NCBI GenBank assembly: GCA_018242585.1
Contig: JAFEBQ010000004.1
Coordinates: forward strand, 123,346 to 187,345
Source of the DNA: Planctomycetota bacterium
GTDB taxonomy: Bacteria; Planctomycetota; Planctomycetia; Pirellulales; PNKZ01
Direction: 5' to 3'
DNA length: 64,000 nucleotides
Below, piece after piece: positions 33,944 through 42,987 of the stretch. The notes beneath the pieces are model-generated. The model had not been told where the DNA came from. It made no database searches and saw only the letters and a program-made list of their open reading frames with translations. Position numbers and translations under genes: made by a program. Each line of letters starts with the position of its first letter. Position 1 is the first letter of the stretch.

Positions 33944-34221
33944 ACCGGCGAACGACAGTTGCATTGACCTTTGTGATACTGCTCTTTGGATGCAGCCAAC
34001 CAGCGCAACAATCTTTAGATGAGAAGCTGGCAGACAAGACGCCCGAGGAAAAACAGGAAATACTGCGCCTGGCCTGTCTCAACGAGGCGGAATATACCAC
34101 CAGGATCAAGAGGGCCAAATTTGAGCGCCAATACGGTGGTAGGCGACTATCTTCGGTGCACAACACAAGCGAAACCAACCGGTTGAAACAATTATGCCGT
34201 GAGATGATGCGGCTTAATTAA
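33940..34221 (+). CDS. Small lipoprotein of the czc operon
   Basis: This 93-residue protein has a lipoprotein signal with lipobox LFGCS (Cys18). The mature part is helical and charged: LDEKLADKTPEEKQEILRLA, CLNEAEY, and a C-terminal CREMM. Two conserved cysteines remain after lipidation. It starts inside the pump gene stop (ATGA). The next gene is a paralogue with the same DKT/GKT-EK-L-EC pattern. Function is unknown; a periplasmic metal or entry-exclusion role is possible. Confidence 0.75.
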   Translation: MNRRTTVALTFVILLFGCSQPAQQSLDEKLADKTPEEKQEILRLACLNEAEYTTRIKRAKFERQYGGRRLSSVHNTSETNRLKQLCREMMRLN

Positions 34222-34237
34222 AGGAGAGAGACAGTGT

Positions 34238-34522
34238 ATGAATAGAATGAAAAACTTGGTGCGTTTTCTTGTATTGTGCGGGGGATTGCTTTTGGTTGCT
34301 TGCGATTCGAGTTATCAGGAAAAACTCAATGAGATGTTGCGAGGGAAAACCGTTGCGGAAAAACGCCTCATTCTTGCAGATGAATGCGCCGCACAGATCA
34401 ACAATGGTTCGACGCCGAAAGCCCGTGGAAATGCAAGTCATTACGAGCGTATGAAGCACATCTGCGAGGAGATGACCGGAGAAACGGTCGATGCGAATCC
34501 ACCCGTCCAACTTCACAAATAG
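34238..34522 (+). CDS. Small lipoprotein, paralogue of the preceding one
   Basis: This 94-residue lipoprotein has signal and lipobox LLVACDS (Cys22). The body carries YQEKLNEMLRGKTVAEKRLI, LADECAAQ and KHICEEMTGE. It shares the pattern K-L-x-x-x-x-GKT-x-x-EK-x-x-x-L-x-x-EC and the late C-x-E-M with the gene before it, 16 bp upstream. A tandem duplication within the operon is the simplest reading. It is the last gene of this operon. Confidence 0.75.
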   Translation: MNRMKNLVRFLVLCGGLLLVACDSSYQEKLNEMLRGKTVAEKRLILADECAAQINNGSTPKARGNASHYERMKHICEEMTGETVDANPPVQLHK

Positions 34523-34647
34523 AATGACTGATGGATAGCCCTGCCTCAACAAATCATTCGAGGATCGTTTCAATTCGCTTTGCGAAGCCCTGGGACGAAG
34601 AGATCGATGTGCGAATCCGGCCGCACCCATACCACCGCAACTCTTTG

Positions 34648-35343
34648 CAGGGCTATTCGCTTATTCAAGTTGAGGGAGATTGAGAAGTTCCAGGGCTTCA
34701 TTCGGGTGGCTGTTAAGGCGGCGGATGGCGGCCGCACTCGATGACGATACGATTCCAGACTGGCAGAATGCCCAGCATTTTCAGGGCGGCCTTATGCTCG
34801 TTGGTCTTTGCATCGACACGAGCTTGAACCAGGACCGCCTCGACGAGCGGCGAGTAAGCCGCGACCAAATGCCGCCCGGACACGACGTCCCGACTGCTCG
34901 CAAAGTTTTGCCGTCAATGGAGAGCAGCTCTTTCTGCTCTCTTGCCGCTTCTCCTTCGGGAGTTGGCCGCAGGCGGGACTGTATCCATAGCGGTAGAGCG
35001 GCTTTCAAGGCAATCGCGTCCAGACGGCTGAACAGGTCGGAAAAGCACGAGGCGGCCAGCGTCTTGCCACGGGTAAAGCCGAGAGCATGGGTGAGAGCCG
35101 GGCCGAACTGGGCAACGGCCACCGGCTACTTGCGTCCCCGCAACATAGCGAGGACAGTCAAAGCGAGGATGGCGGACAAGGGGTGGACGCGACCGCGACG
35201 GTTGCGGGGGGGGGGGCGGGTACTTCGGCCAGGACTTCGAGCAGGGAAAGGCCAGGCATAACGGGGCTCCGCTCCGGAGGGCACTTGCGCCCTTCTTACT
35301 CAGTCTCTCTCGATCTGCCAACCTGAATCGGCGAATAGCCCTG
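34648..35343. mobile_element. ISAs1-family element, internally deleted
   Basis: The left end CAGGGCTATTCGCTTATTCA and the right end on the other strand, CAGGGCTATTCGCCGATTCA, are terminal inverted repeats of about 20 bp with one or two differences. The 696 bp between them is far shorter than a full ISAs1-type element (about 1.2-1.4 kb). It holds only transposase fragments. No target duplication is clear. It sits exactly between the two metal operons. Confidence 0.8.
34690..35260 (-). pseudogene. ISAs1-family transposase remnant
   Basis: On the minus strand, LLEVLAEVPAPPP leads, after a frame change near a run of ten G at about 35205-35215, to VAQFGPALTHALGFTRGKTL, FSRLDAIALKAALPLWI and ELLSIDGKTLRAVG. 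These are the N-terminal marks of ISAs1-type transposases. A later fragment reads DAKTNEHKAALKMLGILP. The DDE part between and after these is deleted, so it cannot make active transposase. Confidence 0.8.
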
Positions 35344-35438
35344 TTTAGCCCCTGGGGACGATGCGGTTTTTGTTATGGACGAGAACCGCATTTGCCGATA
35401 AAATCAAATACTTGGCAAAATCTGTCTGCGGTGTTTTT

Positions 35439-35924
35439 ATGGCCCGGCTGTTGCTCATTCTGATGCTGATGACGACGCAACTCCTCACGGGGAGTGGCGC
35501 TTCCGTCTATCTATGCGTCGGCAGCAACGGCTCGTACTGCTTTGACTCTGGCCCTGACTCCTGCAGCTGCTGCCATGAGGAGCACGAAACTACGGGCGAT
35601 GGTTGCAAGCACGAACACGACGATGCCGCTTGCAATCACCATGACGAGTCGCAGCCAGTTCAACCTGGAACGGATAGGCTCACGGCGCTCGATCCGTGTG
35701 GATGCACGCACATCCCCGTTATGTTGCCGTCCGACCAGCCAACAAATGCCTCCCGTGCTGCCGTCAAGGTGGACGTTGAGCGGCTCACCGCGCTCATTAC
35801 CCTGCCGCTGTTGAGTAGCTTCGATGGCTGGCTGGCATCTCAGCCCGCGATCCATTGGTCCGATCCACCGCCAGACGGCAATTTCGCGCTGACCATTGTC
35901 TCCACGGTTGTCATTCGCTGCTAA
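35439..35924 (+). CDS. Secreted Cys/His-rich protein heading the second metal operon
   Basis: This 161-residue protein has a signal peptide (ARLLLILMLMTTQLLTGSGA). A cluster of cysteines and histidines follows: SCSCCHEEHETTGDGCKHEH and DDAACNHHDES, with DPCGCTH further on. Such a region is suited to binding several soft or borderline metal ions in the periplasm. ATG 35439 is preferred because the signal peptide begins there; a 26-residue upstream extension spoils it. It is the first gene of a nine-gene run on the plus strand. No named family is recognised. Confidence 0.7.
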   Translation: MARLLLILMLMTTQLLTGSGASVYLCVGSNGSYCFDSGPDSCSCCHEEHETTGDGCKHEHDDAACNHHDESQPVQPGTDRLTALDPCGCTHIPVMLPSDQPTNASRAAVKVDVERLTALITLPLLSSFDGWLASQPAIHWSDPPPDGNFALTIVSTVVIRC

Positions 35925-36077
35925 ACCAGCCTCTCTCCTCGGCGTTGTCGCGCTGAGTCGATGATCCGCGCGATCATCATCCTCGCTCGACGTTCTCAGC
36001 CGTGTCTTCGATCACGCTGCACGACCGTTTTCGTGCTGCTGTCGGTCGGGAAATCACCCTTCACTTTCGGAGAGAGT

Positions 36078-37703
36078 ATGTCTGCAACCGTTATGGCCCC
36101 GCCGCGCCCTGTGGGCGGTCTGCCACAGGCCGAAGCCCAAACCGTGCCAAGGCCACGCCGTCGCTGGTGGATGGCGGCTTTGAATACCGTGCCTAACCTC
36201 GTGGTGTTTTCTATCCTGGGCGGTGTGATGTACCTCGGGCATCACACCGGCTGGAAGCTGCCGAAAATGTCTTCCCTCATGGGAACCGCGCCGGTCGCAG
36301 CCGACGACTGGTGTGCCGAACATCTCGTCCCGGAAACTGCGTGCATCGAGTGCCGTACCGATCTGCTTCCGAAAGACAAGCCGCAAGGCTTTTGCCGGGA
36401 GCACGGTGTCGCTGAGTGCGTAATCCATCACCCGGATCTCGCGCAGGTGAAGGGTGATCCGCAGCTTCCCAAGTACGACACAGTGAGAGCGATCTCACTC
36501 GTTGCCCGACCTGAAAATAACAGCCGCAACACGATGCACTCCCGCCGAGTACAGTTTTCGTCCGCCGAGAGCGTCACCAAGGCGGGGATCGACGTGGACG
36601 TGGTGCAAGAACGTCCGATTCTCGATGCAATCACCGCCAACGGCGAACTGATGTTTGATCCAACCCGCGTAGGACATCTTTCAGCGAGAGTTCCCGGCAG
36701 TGTCGCGGCAGTCTTCAAAATGATCGGCGACGAAGTGGCTGCGGACGACGTGCTGGCGCTGATTGACGCCAACCAGGTCGGACAAGCGAAGTCACAGTTT
36801 CTGCAAGCCGTGGTGCAGCATAAGCTGCGAAAGACCACCGTAGAACGCCTCAAACCGATTGCGACGAATGGTGCGCTCCCTCAAAAGTCGTTGATCGAAG
36901 CTGAAGCCGCCCTCCAGGAATCCGAAGTCGCTCTTATCGCCGCTCGCCAGGCTCTTGCGAACCTTGGCTTCGACCTGCCCGAAGATATAGAAGATCGCGA
37001 CGCGCGTTTACTCGCCGATGATTTGCGATTTCTCGGCGTACCCAAGAATGCACTCACGTCGATTCCAGAGGGAACAAAAACCGCCAACCTGATCCCCGTT
37101 CGCGCCCGCTACAAAGGAGTGCTGATCGCATCGCAGGTCGTCGCAGGAGAAGTCGTCGATACCTCGAAGTCCCTGTTCACCGTCAGCGATCCTCACCGGA
37201 TGTGGCTCATCCTGAATGTTCGCCAGGAGGACGCCAAGTACGTTCGGCGCGGCCAATCAGTCCGGTTTCGCGCCGACAACGGCGACCAGTTGGTAGTGGG
37301 CACAGTGTCGTGGATCAGCCCAGCCGTTGACGAACAAACCCGCACCATGCAGGTCAGAGTCGCCGTCGCAAACGAAGATGGCGCACTCCAGGACAAGACG
37401 TTTGGCACCGGCCGGATCATCCTCCGCGAAGAACCTAACGCCATCGTCGTGCCTCGTGATGCCGTGCAATCGACGCCCGACGCATCATTCGTCTTCGTGC
37501 GCGACAAGAACTACTTCGACGAAAAGTCGCCGAAGTTCTTTCATGTGCGGCAGGTTCGCATCGGTGCACGCGATGATCAGTATGTCGAACTCCTCGCTGG
37601 CGTCTTGCCGGGGGAAGTCATTGCATCCAAGGGAAGTAACGTCCTGCTTGCTCAGCTACTTCGCAGCAATCTCGGTGCGGGTTGCGGCTGCCACGAACAT
37701 TAA
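36078..37703 (+). CDS. RND periplasmic adaptor with N-terminal Cys/His metal-binding module
   Basis: This 541-residue membrane fusion protein is of the CzcB/CusB type. It has a membrane anchor at residues 38-54 and then an unusual module at 76-121: WCAEH...C-x2-C (Cys79, His82, Cys89, Cys92), then FCREHGVAECVIHHP (Cys106, His109, Cys114, His117, His118). The adaptor body starts near 150 with VDVVQERPILDAITANGEL and the lipoyl halves SVAAVFKMIGDEVAADDVLA and RYKGVLIASQVVAGEVVDTS. It ends GAGCGCHEH, a second small metal-like site. ATG 36078 follows GGAGAGAG; the frame is open further upstream without a signal. The pump gene starts 21 bp after. Confidence 0.88.
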   Translation: MSATVMAPPRPVGGLPQAEAQTVPRPRRRWWMAALNTVPNLVVFSILGGVMYLGHHTGWKLPKMSSLMGTAPVAADDWCAEHLVPETACIECRTDLLPKDKPQGFCREHGVAECVIHHPDLAQVKGDPQLPKYDTVRAISLVARPENNSRNTMHSRRVQFSSAESVTKAGIDVDVVQERPILDAITANGELMFDPTRVGHLSARVPGSVAAVFKMIGDEVAADDVLALIDANQVGQAKSQFLQAVVQHKLRKTTVERLKPIATNGALPQKSLIEAEAALQESEVALIAARQALANLGFDLPEDIEDRDARLLADDLRFLGVPKNALTSIPEGTKTANLIPVRARYKGVLIASQVVAGEVVDTSKSLFTVSDPHRMWLILNVRQEDAKYVRRGQSVRFRADNGDQLVVGTVSWISPAVDEQTRTMQVRVAVANEDGALQDKTFGTGRIILREEPNAIVVPRDAVQSTPDASFVFVRDKNYFDEKSPKFFHVRQVRIGARDDQYVELLAGVLPGEVIASKGSNVLLAQLLRSNLGAGCGCHEH

Positions 37704-37724
37704 GCGAAGGAACGGAGGCTTGTC

Positions 37725-40700
37725 ATGGACTTCCTCAATCGGATTATCGACTTTTCCCTGCACAACCGGATGGTGGTCATCCTGGGCGTGTTGGCTGCCG
37801 CTGTCGCCGGCGTGTTCGCCTTGCAGCATCTTGACATTGATGCTTTCCCGGACACGACGCCGGTGCAAGTGCAGATTAATACGATTGCGCCGTCGCTGGG
37901 GCCGGAAGAAGTCGAACGGCAAATCACGTTTCCCATCGAGCAAGCCATCGGCGGCCTGCCGGCATTGGAACAACTGCGCTCCATCTCCAAGTTCGGGCTG
38001 TCGCAGGTCGTCGTCGTGTTCAAGGACGGAGTGGATATTTACTTCGCCCGGCAACTCATCAATGAACGCCTGGCGTCGGTCGAGATGCCGCAAGGCATTG
38101 AGCGACCCAAGATGGGCCCGGTGGCCACGGGCCTGGGAGAGGTTTTCCACTACGTCGTGACCGGCCAGGGAACGGATGTAACGGAACTGCGAACGATCCA
38201 CGACTGGGTAGTCAAGCCGCCGATGAAAACGGTTCCCGGCACGGCGGAAATCAACAGTTGGGGCGGGTACGTCAAGCAGTACCAGATTCGTCTCAACCCC
38301 GACCGCCTGATTAAGCACGGCCTGACGTTCGACCAAGTCATTGCAGCAGTCCAGAAGAATAATTTCAACGTCGGCGGCGGCAACATCAGCCAACCGAGCG
38401 GCATGCTGCTCGTTCAAGGGCTTGGACGGACCACAAACATCGAGCAGATTCGGCAGATTGTCATTCATGCCAAGGACGGCGTACCGATCCGTGTGTCCGA
38501 TGTGGGCGATGTCGTCATTGGGCACGAAATCCGCCGTGGTGCCGTAACCGCCAACGGCCAGGGGGAAGTTGTACTCGGCCTGGGCTTCATGCTGATGGGC
38601 GAGAATAGTCACGAAGTCACGTGGGCGATGAAGGAGAAGCTGAAGACGCTGGAGTCCAATCTGCCCCCCAACGTGCAGGTTAAGCCGGTTTACGACCGCA
38701 CCCAGCTTGTTGACTTCGTGATCGACACGGTGCGAAAGAACCTCTTCGAGGGTGGCCTGTTCGTCGTCGCCGTGTTGTTCGCTTTTCTGGGCAACTTGCG
38801 GGCGGCTGCCATCGTGGCCTTGGCCATTCCGCTATCGATGCTGTTTGCTTTCACCGGCATGTATCGCTTCGGGATTGCGGCCAGCCTGCTCAGTCTCGGT
38901 GCCATCGACTTCGGACTCGTAGTCGATAGCTCCGTGGTGATGATCGAAAACTGTGTGCGGCATCTGGCACACGACTCTAATAGCGGTAAGAGCCGATTGG
39001 ACATCATTCGAGATGCTGCCGTCGAAGTTCGCAAACCGACCATGTTCGGCGAACTCATCATCATGATCGTCTACCTGCCGATCCTGACGCTGGAAGGGAT
39101 CGAGGGAAAGATGTTTCGGCCAATGGCACTCACGGTCATTTTCGCCCTGATGGGGTCGATGGTTCTCTCGCTCACGCTGATGCCGGTGCTGGCGAGCTTG
39201 CTCCTGCCAAAGAAGGTTGAGGAGCATGAACCATTCCTGATGCGAATTGCCCATGCAATTCACTACCCGATCCTCCAGTTCGCGATGCACCACAAGTTGG
39301 CGGTGATGGGCTTTGCCGCCAGTGTCCTGATTCTGGCGTTCGGGATGATTGCCCCGAACTTGGGCTCCGAGTTCGTGCCCCGGCTCTCAGAAGGGGCGAT
39401 TGCCATTGGCGTGGTACGATTGGCGGGAACTGATCTCAGCGAATCGGTGCGCTATAACACGGAAATGGAGAAAGTGCTGCTCGCCACCTTTCCTGACGAA
39501 ATCGAAAACGTCTGGAGTCGTATCGGTACGGCCGAAGTCGCAACGGACCCGATGGGCGTCGAACTCACCGACACGTTCATCACTCTCAAGCCACGTACAC
39601 AGTGGAAAAAGGCAAGGACGCAGGCTGATCTCACCGAACTCATCGACAAAGCGCTGCGGGACATGCCGGGACAGCGGCTCGCCTACTCGCAGCCCATCGA
39701 GATGCGGATCAATGAAATGGTATCCGGGGTGCGCGCAGACCTTGGCGTCAAGCTCTTCGGCGACGACTTCACCATCCTCGTCAGTAAGGCCCAGGAGATT
39801 GAGCGGGCGCTTAATTCCATCGAAGGTGCCGCAGATGTTGCCGTCGAGCAAGTCACCGGTCAGCCGATGCTACAAATCAAGGTGAATCAAGATCAGATTG
39901 CCCGCTACGGCGTGTCAGCACAGGAAGTGCTTGACCTGGTCCAGTCCATTGGCAGTAAGCCGGTGGGAGAGATCGTCGAAGGGCAGCTTCGCTTCCCATT
40001 GATCGTACGGCTTCCCGAGCAATACCGGGAAAGCCCGCTATCCATCGGCAACATGCTAATCTCAACTCCCAAAGGAGAACGCATTCCGCTGTCGAGGCTA
40101 GCGGCAGTCGAGATTGTCGAAGGCCCGTCCACGATCACACGCGAATGGGGCCAGCGGCGAATCACGATCACCGCCAATGTGAGAGGGCGGGATTTGGGAA
40201 GTTTCGTCGCCGAGGCACGGTCAAAAATCGGGGAGAAGGTTTCGTTGCCGTCAGCCCGCTACCGAGTGGAATACGGTGGCCAGTTCGAGAACATGCAGCG
40301 TGCCCAAACCCGGTTGATGATTGTCGTCCCGCTGGCGCTCGTGTTGATCTTCGTGCTGCTCTACATGACGTACCACAACGTCGTCGATGCCCTGCGGGTG
40401 TTCACGGGCATTCCCTTCGCCTGGGTTGGCGGCATCTTCGCCCTGTGGCTGCGAGACATGCCGTTCTCAATCTCAGCCGGCATTGGCTTCATTGCCATGT
40501 CCGGCGTCGCCGTGCTCGATGACATGATCCTTGTCTCGTACATCCGTCAGCTTCGGCAAAAGGGGCTGTCTCTCGATGACGCTGTAACGCAGGCGGCAAT
40601 CACTCGCCTTCGCCCGGTGTTGATGACGACGCTGGTTGCCAGTTTGGGCTTTCTGCCAATGGCATTCAGCGAAGGGATGGGAGCGGAAGTTCAGCGCCCC

Positions 40701-40871
40701 TTGGCCACGGTCGTGATTGGTGGGGTCATCGGAGCGATGATCATGTCGCTGCTCGTACTTCGCGTTCTGTATCTGCTGTTCAACGCTCCCGTCGCTCGCC
40801 ACGAGCGGCAGGAGCATCACGAAGGAATGCCCGCCGAACCGGTTTTGGTGGGCTCGACTGGAGACCTTTAA
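37725..40871 (+). CDS. Heavy-metal RND pump (CzcA/CusA family), second copy
   Basis: This 1048-residue inner-membrane exporter has the full HME-RND layout: the start FSLHNRMVVILGVLAAAVAG, FPDTTPVQVQINTIAPSLGP, two porter loops and twelve helices. The helix 4 signature reads DFGLVVDSSVVMIEN (about residue 394-408). It keeps the acidic and EN residues, but Ser-Ser replaces the Gly-Ala seen in CzcA types, so substrate cannot be assigned with confidence. It is not a close duplicate of the 30698-33943 pump. The C-terminus is soluble and holds HERQEHHEG. It is co-operonic with the adaptor before it. Confidence 0.92.
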   Translation: MDFLNRIIDFSLHNRMVVILGVLAAAVAGVFALQHLDIDAFPDTTPVQVQINTIAPSLGPEEVERQITFPIEQAIGGLPALEQLRSISKFGLSQVVVVFKDGVDIYFARQLINERLASVEMPQGIERPKMGPVATGLGEVFHYVVTGQGTDVTELRTIHDWVVKPPMKTVPGTAEINSWGGYVKQYQIRLNPDRLIKHGLTFDQVIAAVQKNNFNVGGGNISQPSGMLLVQGLGRTTNIEQIRQIVIHAKDGVPIRVSDVGDVVIGHEIRRGAVTANGQGEVVLGLGFMLMGENSHEVTWAMKEKLKTLESNLPPNVQVKPVYDRTQLVDFVIDTVRKNLFEGGLFVVAVLFAFLGNLRAAAIVALAIPLSMLFAFTGMYRFGIAASLLSLGAIDFGLVVDSSVVMIENCVRHLAHDSNSGKSRLDIIRDAAVEVRKPTMFGELIIMIVYLPILTLEGIEGKMFRPMALTVIFALMGSMVLSLTLMPVLASLLLPKKVEEHEPFLMRIAHAIHYPILQFAMHHKLAVMGFAASVLILAFGMIAPNLGSEFVPRLSEGAIAIGVVRLAGTDLSESVRYNTEMEKVLLATFPDEIENVWSRIGTAEVATDPMGVELTDTFITLKPRTQWKKARTQADLTELIDKALRDMPGQRLAYSQPIEMRINEMVSGVRADLGVKLFGDDFTILVSKAQEIERALNSIEGAADVAVEQVTGQPMLQIKVNQDQIARYGVSAQEVLDLVQSIGSKPVGEIVEGQLRFPLIVRLPEQYRESPLSIGNMLISTPKGERIPLSRLAAVEIVEGPSTITREWGQRRITITANVRGRDLGSFVAEARSKIGEKVSLPSARYRVEYGGQFENMQRAQTRLMIVVPLALVLIFVLLYMTYHNVVDALRVFTGIPFAWVGGIFALWLRDMPFSISAGIGFIAMSGVAVLDDMILVSYIRQLRQKGLSLDDAVTQAAITRLRPVLMTTLVASLGFLPMAFSEGMGAEVQRPLATVVIGGVIGAMIMSLLVLRVLYLLFNAPVARHERQEHHEGMPAEPVLVGSTGDL

Positions 40872-40890
40872 TCGTCAGGAGGATCGAGAA

Positions 40891-41697
40891 ATGAGAAATG
40901 GAATTCTGTGGGTGTCCATGTTGGCAATTTGCAGCGCTATCACGGCCCCACCCATGTACGCGCAGCAGTCGAAACAAGCGACAGCAGGGGGAGCCAAGGC
41001 AACCCTTGACCAAGCGGCCAAGGACGGCAAGTACACGTTTCTGATGTTCTACAAACAAAAGGATGCCGCCACAGATGCAATGGCGACGACGCTGAAGGAA
41101 GCCTTGGCCGACAAGGCTGAACAGTCCGTCGTTGCCTATGTCCAGGTCAGCAATCCTGCCGAACAGGCATTGATCGCGGCGTATGGCGTGAGCCGAGCCC
41201 CGATGCCGATGGCGATTGCAATCGCCCCAAACGGTGCGATTACCGGCATGTTCGCCCAGAAGGTGACCGGCGAGACCTTGGCCGACGCATTCGTCACGCC
41301 GGCGATGATGTTCACAATGAAGAACCTGCAAAAAAACAAGCTTGTTCTTGTCACGGTGCAAGGCTCCGCGAAGTCCCCGGCACCAGTCGCCGTCAAGGAT
41401 TTCCAGAGCGACCCGCATTTTAAGGACCGTATCGTCACGGCCAGCATCAATGCAGCCGCTCCCGAGGAAGCGAAGTTCATCGGTCAGATGCAGATCGATC
41501 CCAAGGCCAAGATCACTCACACAGTCCTACTGGCTCCGCCCGGAATGATGGTGGGAAAGTTTGACGCTGCCGCGTCAAAAGATGAGATCGCTGCCGCTTT
41601 GGCAAAGGCGGGCAAGTGCTGCGACGACCCGAACTGCAAGCATCATCAGCAGCCGCAGCGCGCGGCAAGTCAACCAACTTCCGGCACGAGGCGATAA
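40891..41697 (+). CDS. Secreted thioredoxin-like protein of the metal operon
   Basis: This 268-residue exported protein has a signal peptide ending near PPMYAQ (residue 25). Two halves each resemble a thioredoxin fold without the CxxC site: YTFLMFYKQKDAATDAMATT with YGVSRAPMPMAIAIAPNGAI, and LVLVTVQGSAKSPAPVAVKD with ITHTVLLAPPGMMVG. The SRAPMP turn would correspond to the cis-proline region. The tail is Cys/His-rich (KCCDDPNCKHHQQ), a likely metal site. It starts 19 bp after the pump gene, with AGGAGGATCG upstream. Confidence 0.7.
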   Translation: MRNGILWVSMLAICSAITAPPMYAQQSKQATAGGAKATLDQAAKDGKYTFLMFYKQKDAATDAMATTLKEALADKAEQSVVAYVQVSNPAEQALIAAYGVSRAPMPMAIAIAPNGAITGMFAQKVTGETLADAFVTPAMMFTMKNLQKNKLVLVTVQGSAKSPAPVAVKDFQSDPHFKDRIVTASINAAAPEEAKFIGQMQIDPKAKITHTVLLAPPGMMVGKFDAAASKDEIAAALAKAGKCCDDPNCKHHQQPQRAASQPTSGTRR

Positions 41698-41762
41698 AAA
41701 GCGATGCCTCGCTTACTGATCCCTTATACAACTTGTGAACCCTGCCTTTCAAGGAAGAAACC

Positions 41763-42983
41763 ATGAATCTCAAAACCCTCGTCTGGCGTGAGCTGGCTGA
41801 GCGGCCTTCGGCCATGCTCACCAGCACGCTGACGATACTTCTGGGCGTAACTGCCCTCACCGCCATTCGTCACGTCACCGTCTTCTCCGAGCGGGAGGTC
41901 GGGCAACAGTTGCAGTCACTCGGCGCGAACGTGCTTGTGCTGCCCAAGGACTCGACCTTGCAGGACTACTATTCAGCGGACCTTACCGAACGCACGCTGC
42001 CGGAGTCGCATGTTTCCAGCATCCTTCTGGAGAACCTGCCGGGCGTGGAGCGGCTGTCGCCGAAACTTTGCATCACCGCGAAAGTCGCGGATCGCGACGT
42101 GACGCTGACGGGCATCCTGCCTCAGAGCGAGTTCCAAGCGAAGGCCGCGTGGCAATCCGTTTCGTTGTTCAGCAATAAACACGAAGGATGCAAAAAAGCC
42201 TCGTGCGGCCCGAAGACCTACGACGCCGCGCCGGAGTCGCTCGCCAGTGAACGGACCATCGATCAGTTGAAGGACAACGAGGCCGTGATCGGAGCCGACA
42301 TCGCCGAGTTTTCCGGCCTCAAACCCGGAAAGCAGATCGAATTGCTCGGCGAAAAGTTGCAAGTGCTTGCCGTGCTACCGCGCACTGGCACCGTCGATGA
42401 CTCGCGTGTTTTCGCGCACTTGCACACCGTCCAGCGGCTGAGCAATGCCGGCGAGGTCGTCAACGCGATCGAAGTCATGGGTTGCTGCGAGGACGCAGCG
42501 GGCGGACTTGTTCCACGGCTAGCCGAACTGCTGCCCGACGCCAAGGTGGTGACCATTTCGCAAGTCGTCTCGACGCAAGTGGGCGTCAATCGGCTGATGA
42601 GCCAAATGTCGCTGATTGTGCTTGGCATTCTGGCGATTGTCGGCGGCGCAAGTGTTGCCAGCACGATCTCGTCCAACGTCCGTGAACGCCGACGTGAAAT
42701 TGGCACATTGATGGCACTGGGAGCAACACCGAATCTCATCGCCCGTATGTTTCTGCTGAAGGCGTGGGTATTGGGCATCCTGGGAGCGGCAAGCGGCTGC
42801 GTCCTTGGGTTGTTCGTTGCCATGTGGCTCGGTTCACAGTGGATCGGCGTAACGGTAAGGCCATTGCCAGACCTGATCGCACTCGCCGTCGTGGCCGCCG
42901 TTACCATCACCACCCTTGCCGCACTGTGGCCGGCCCGCTCTGCGGCAAAGCTCGATCCCTGTTGCTGTTTCCAGGAGGTCTAA
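41763..42983 (+). CDS. MacB/FtsX-type ABC transporter permease
   Basis: This 406-residue inner-membrane permease has an N-terminal helix (SAMLTSTLTILLGVTALTAI), a large periplasmic MacB-PCD-like domain, and three C-terminal helices that start near residue 283 (LIVLGILAIVGGASVAST), with the FtsX marks NVRERRREIGTLMALGATP. The periplasmic domain contains extra cysteines (HEGCKKASCGPKTYD and MGCCEDAAGG). The usual end of such permeases is replaced by LDPCCCFQEV. Together these suggest metal or metal-ligand traffic across the envelope. It pairs with the ATPase gene 4 bp downstream. Confidence 0.85.
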   Translation: MNLKTLVWRELAERPSAMLTSTLTILLGVTALTAIRHVTVFSEREVGQQLQSLGANVLVLPKDSTLQDYYSADLTERTLPESHVSSILLENLPGVERLSPKLCITAKVADRDVTLTGILPQSEFQAKAAWQSVSLFSNKHEGCKKASCGPKTYDAAPESLASERTIDQLKDNEAVIGADIAEFSGLKPGKQIELLGEKLQVLAVLPRTGTVDDSRVFAHLHTVQRLSNAGEVVNAIEVMGCCEDAAGGLVPRLAELLPDAKVVTISQVVSTQVGVNRLMSQMSLIVLGILAIVGGASVASTISSNVRERRREIGTLMALGATPNLIARMFLLKAWVLGILGAASGCVLGLFVAMWLGSQWIGVTVRPLPDLIALAVVAAVTITTLAALWPARSAAKLDPCCCFQEV

Positions 42984-42987
42984 CATC

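Noticed and set aside
34680..35261. 193-residue plus-strand frame
   Set aside because: It is antisense to the ISAs1 transposase remnant, whose minus-strand reading has clear family motifs.
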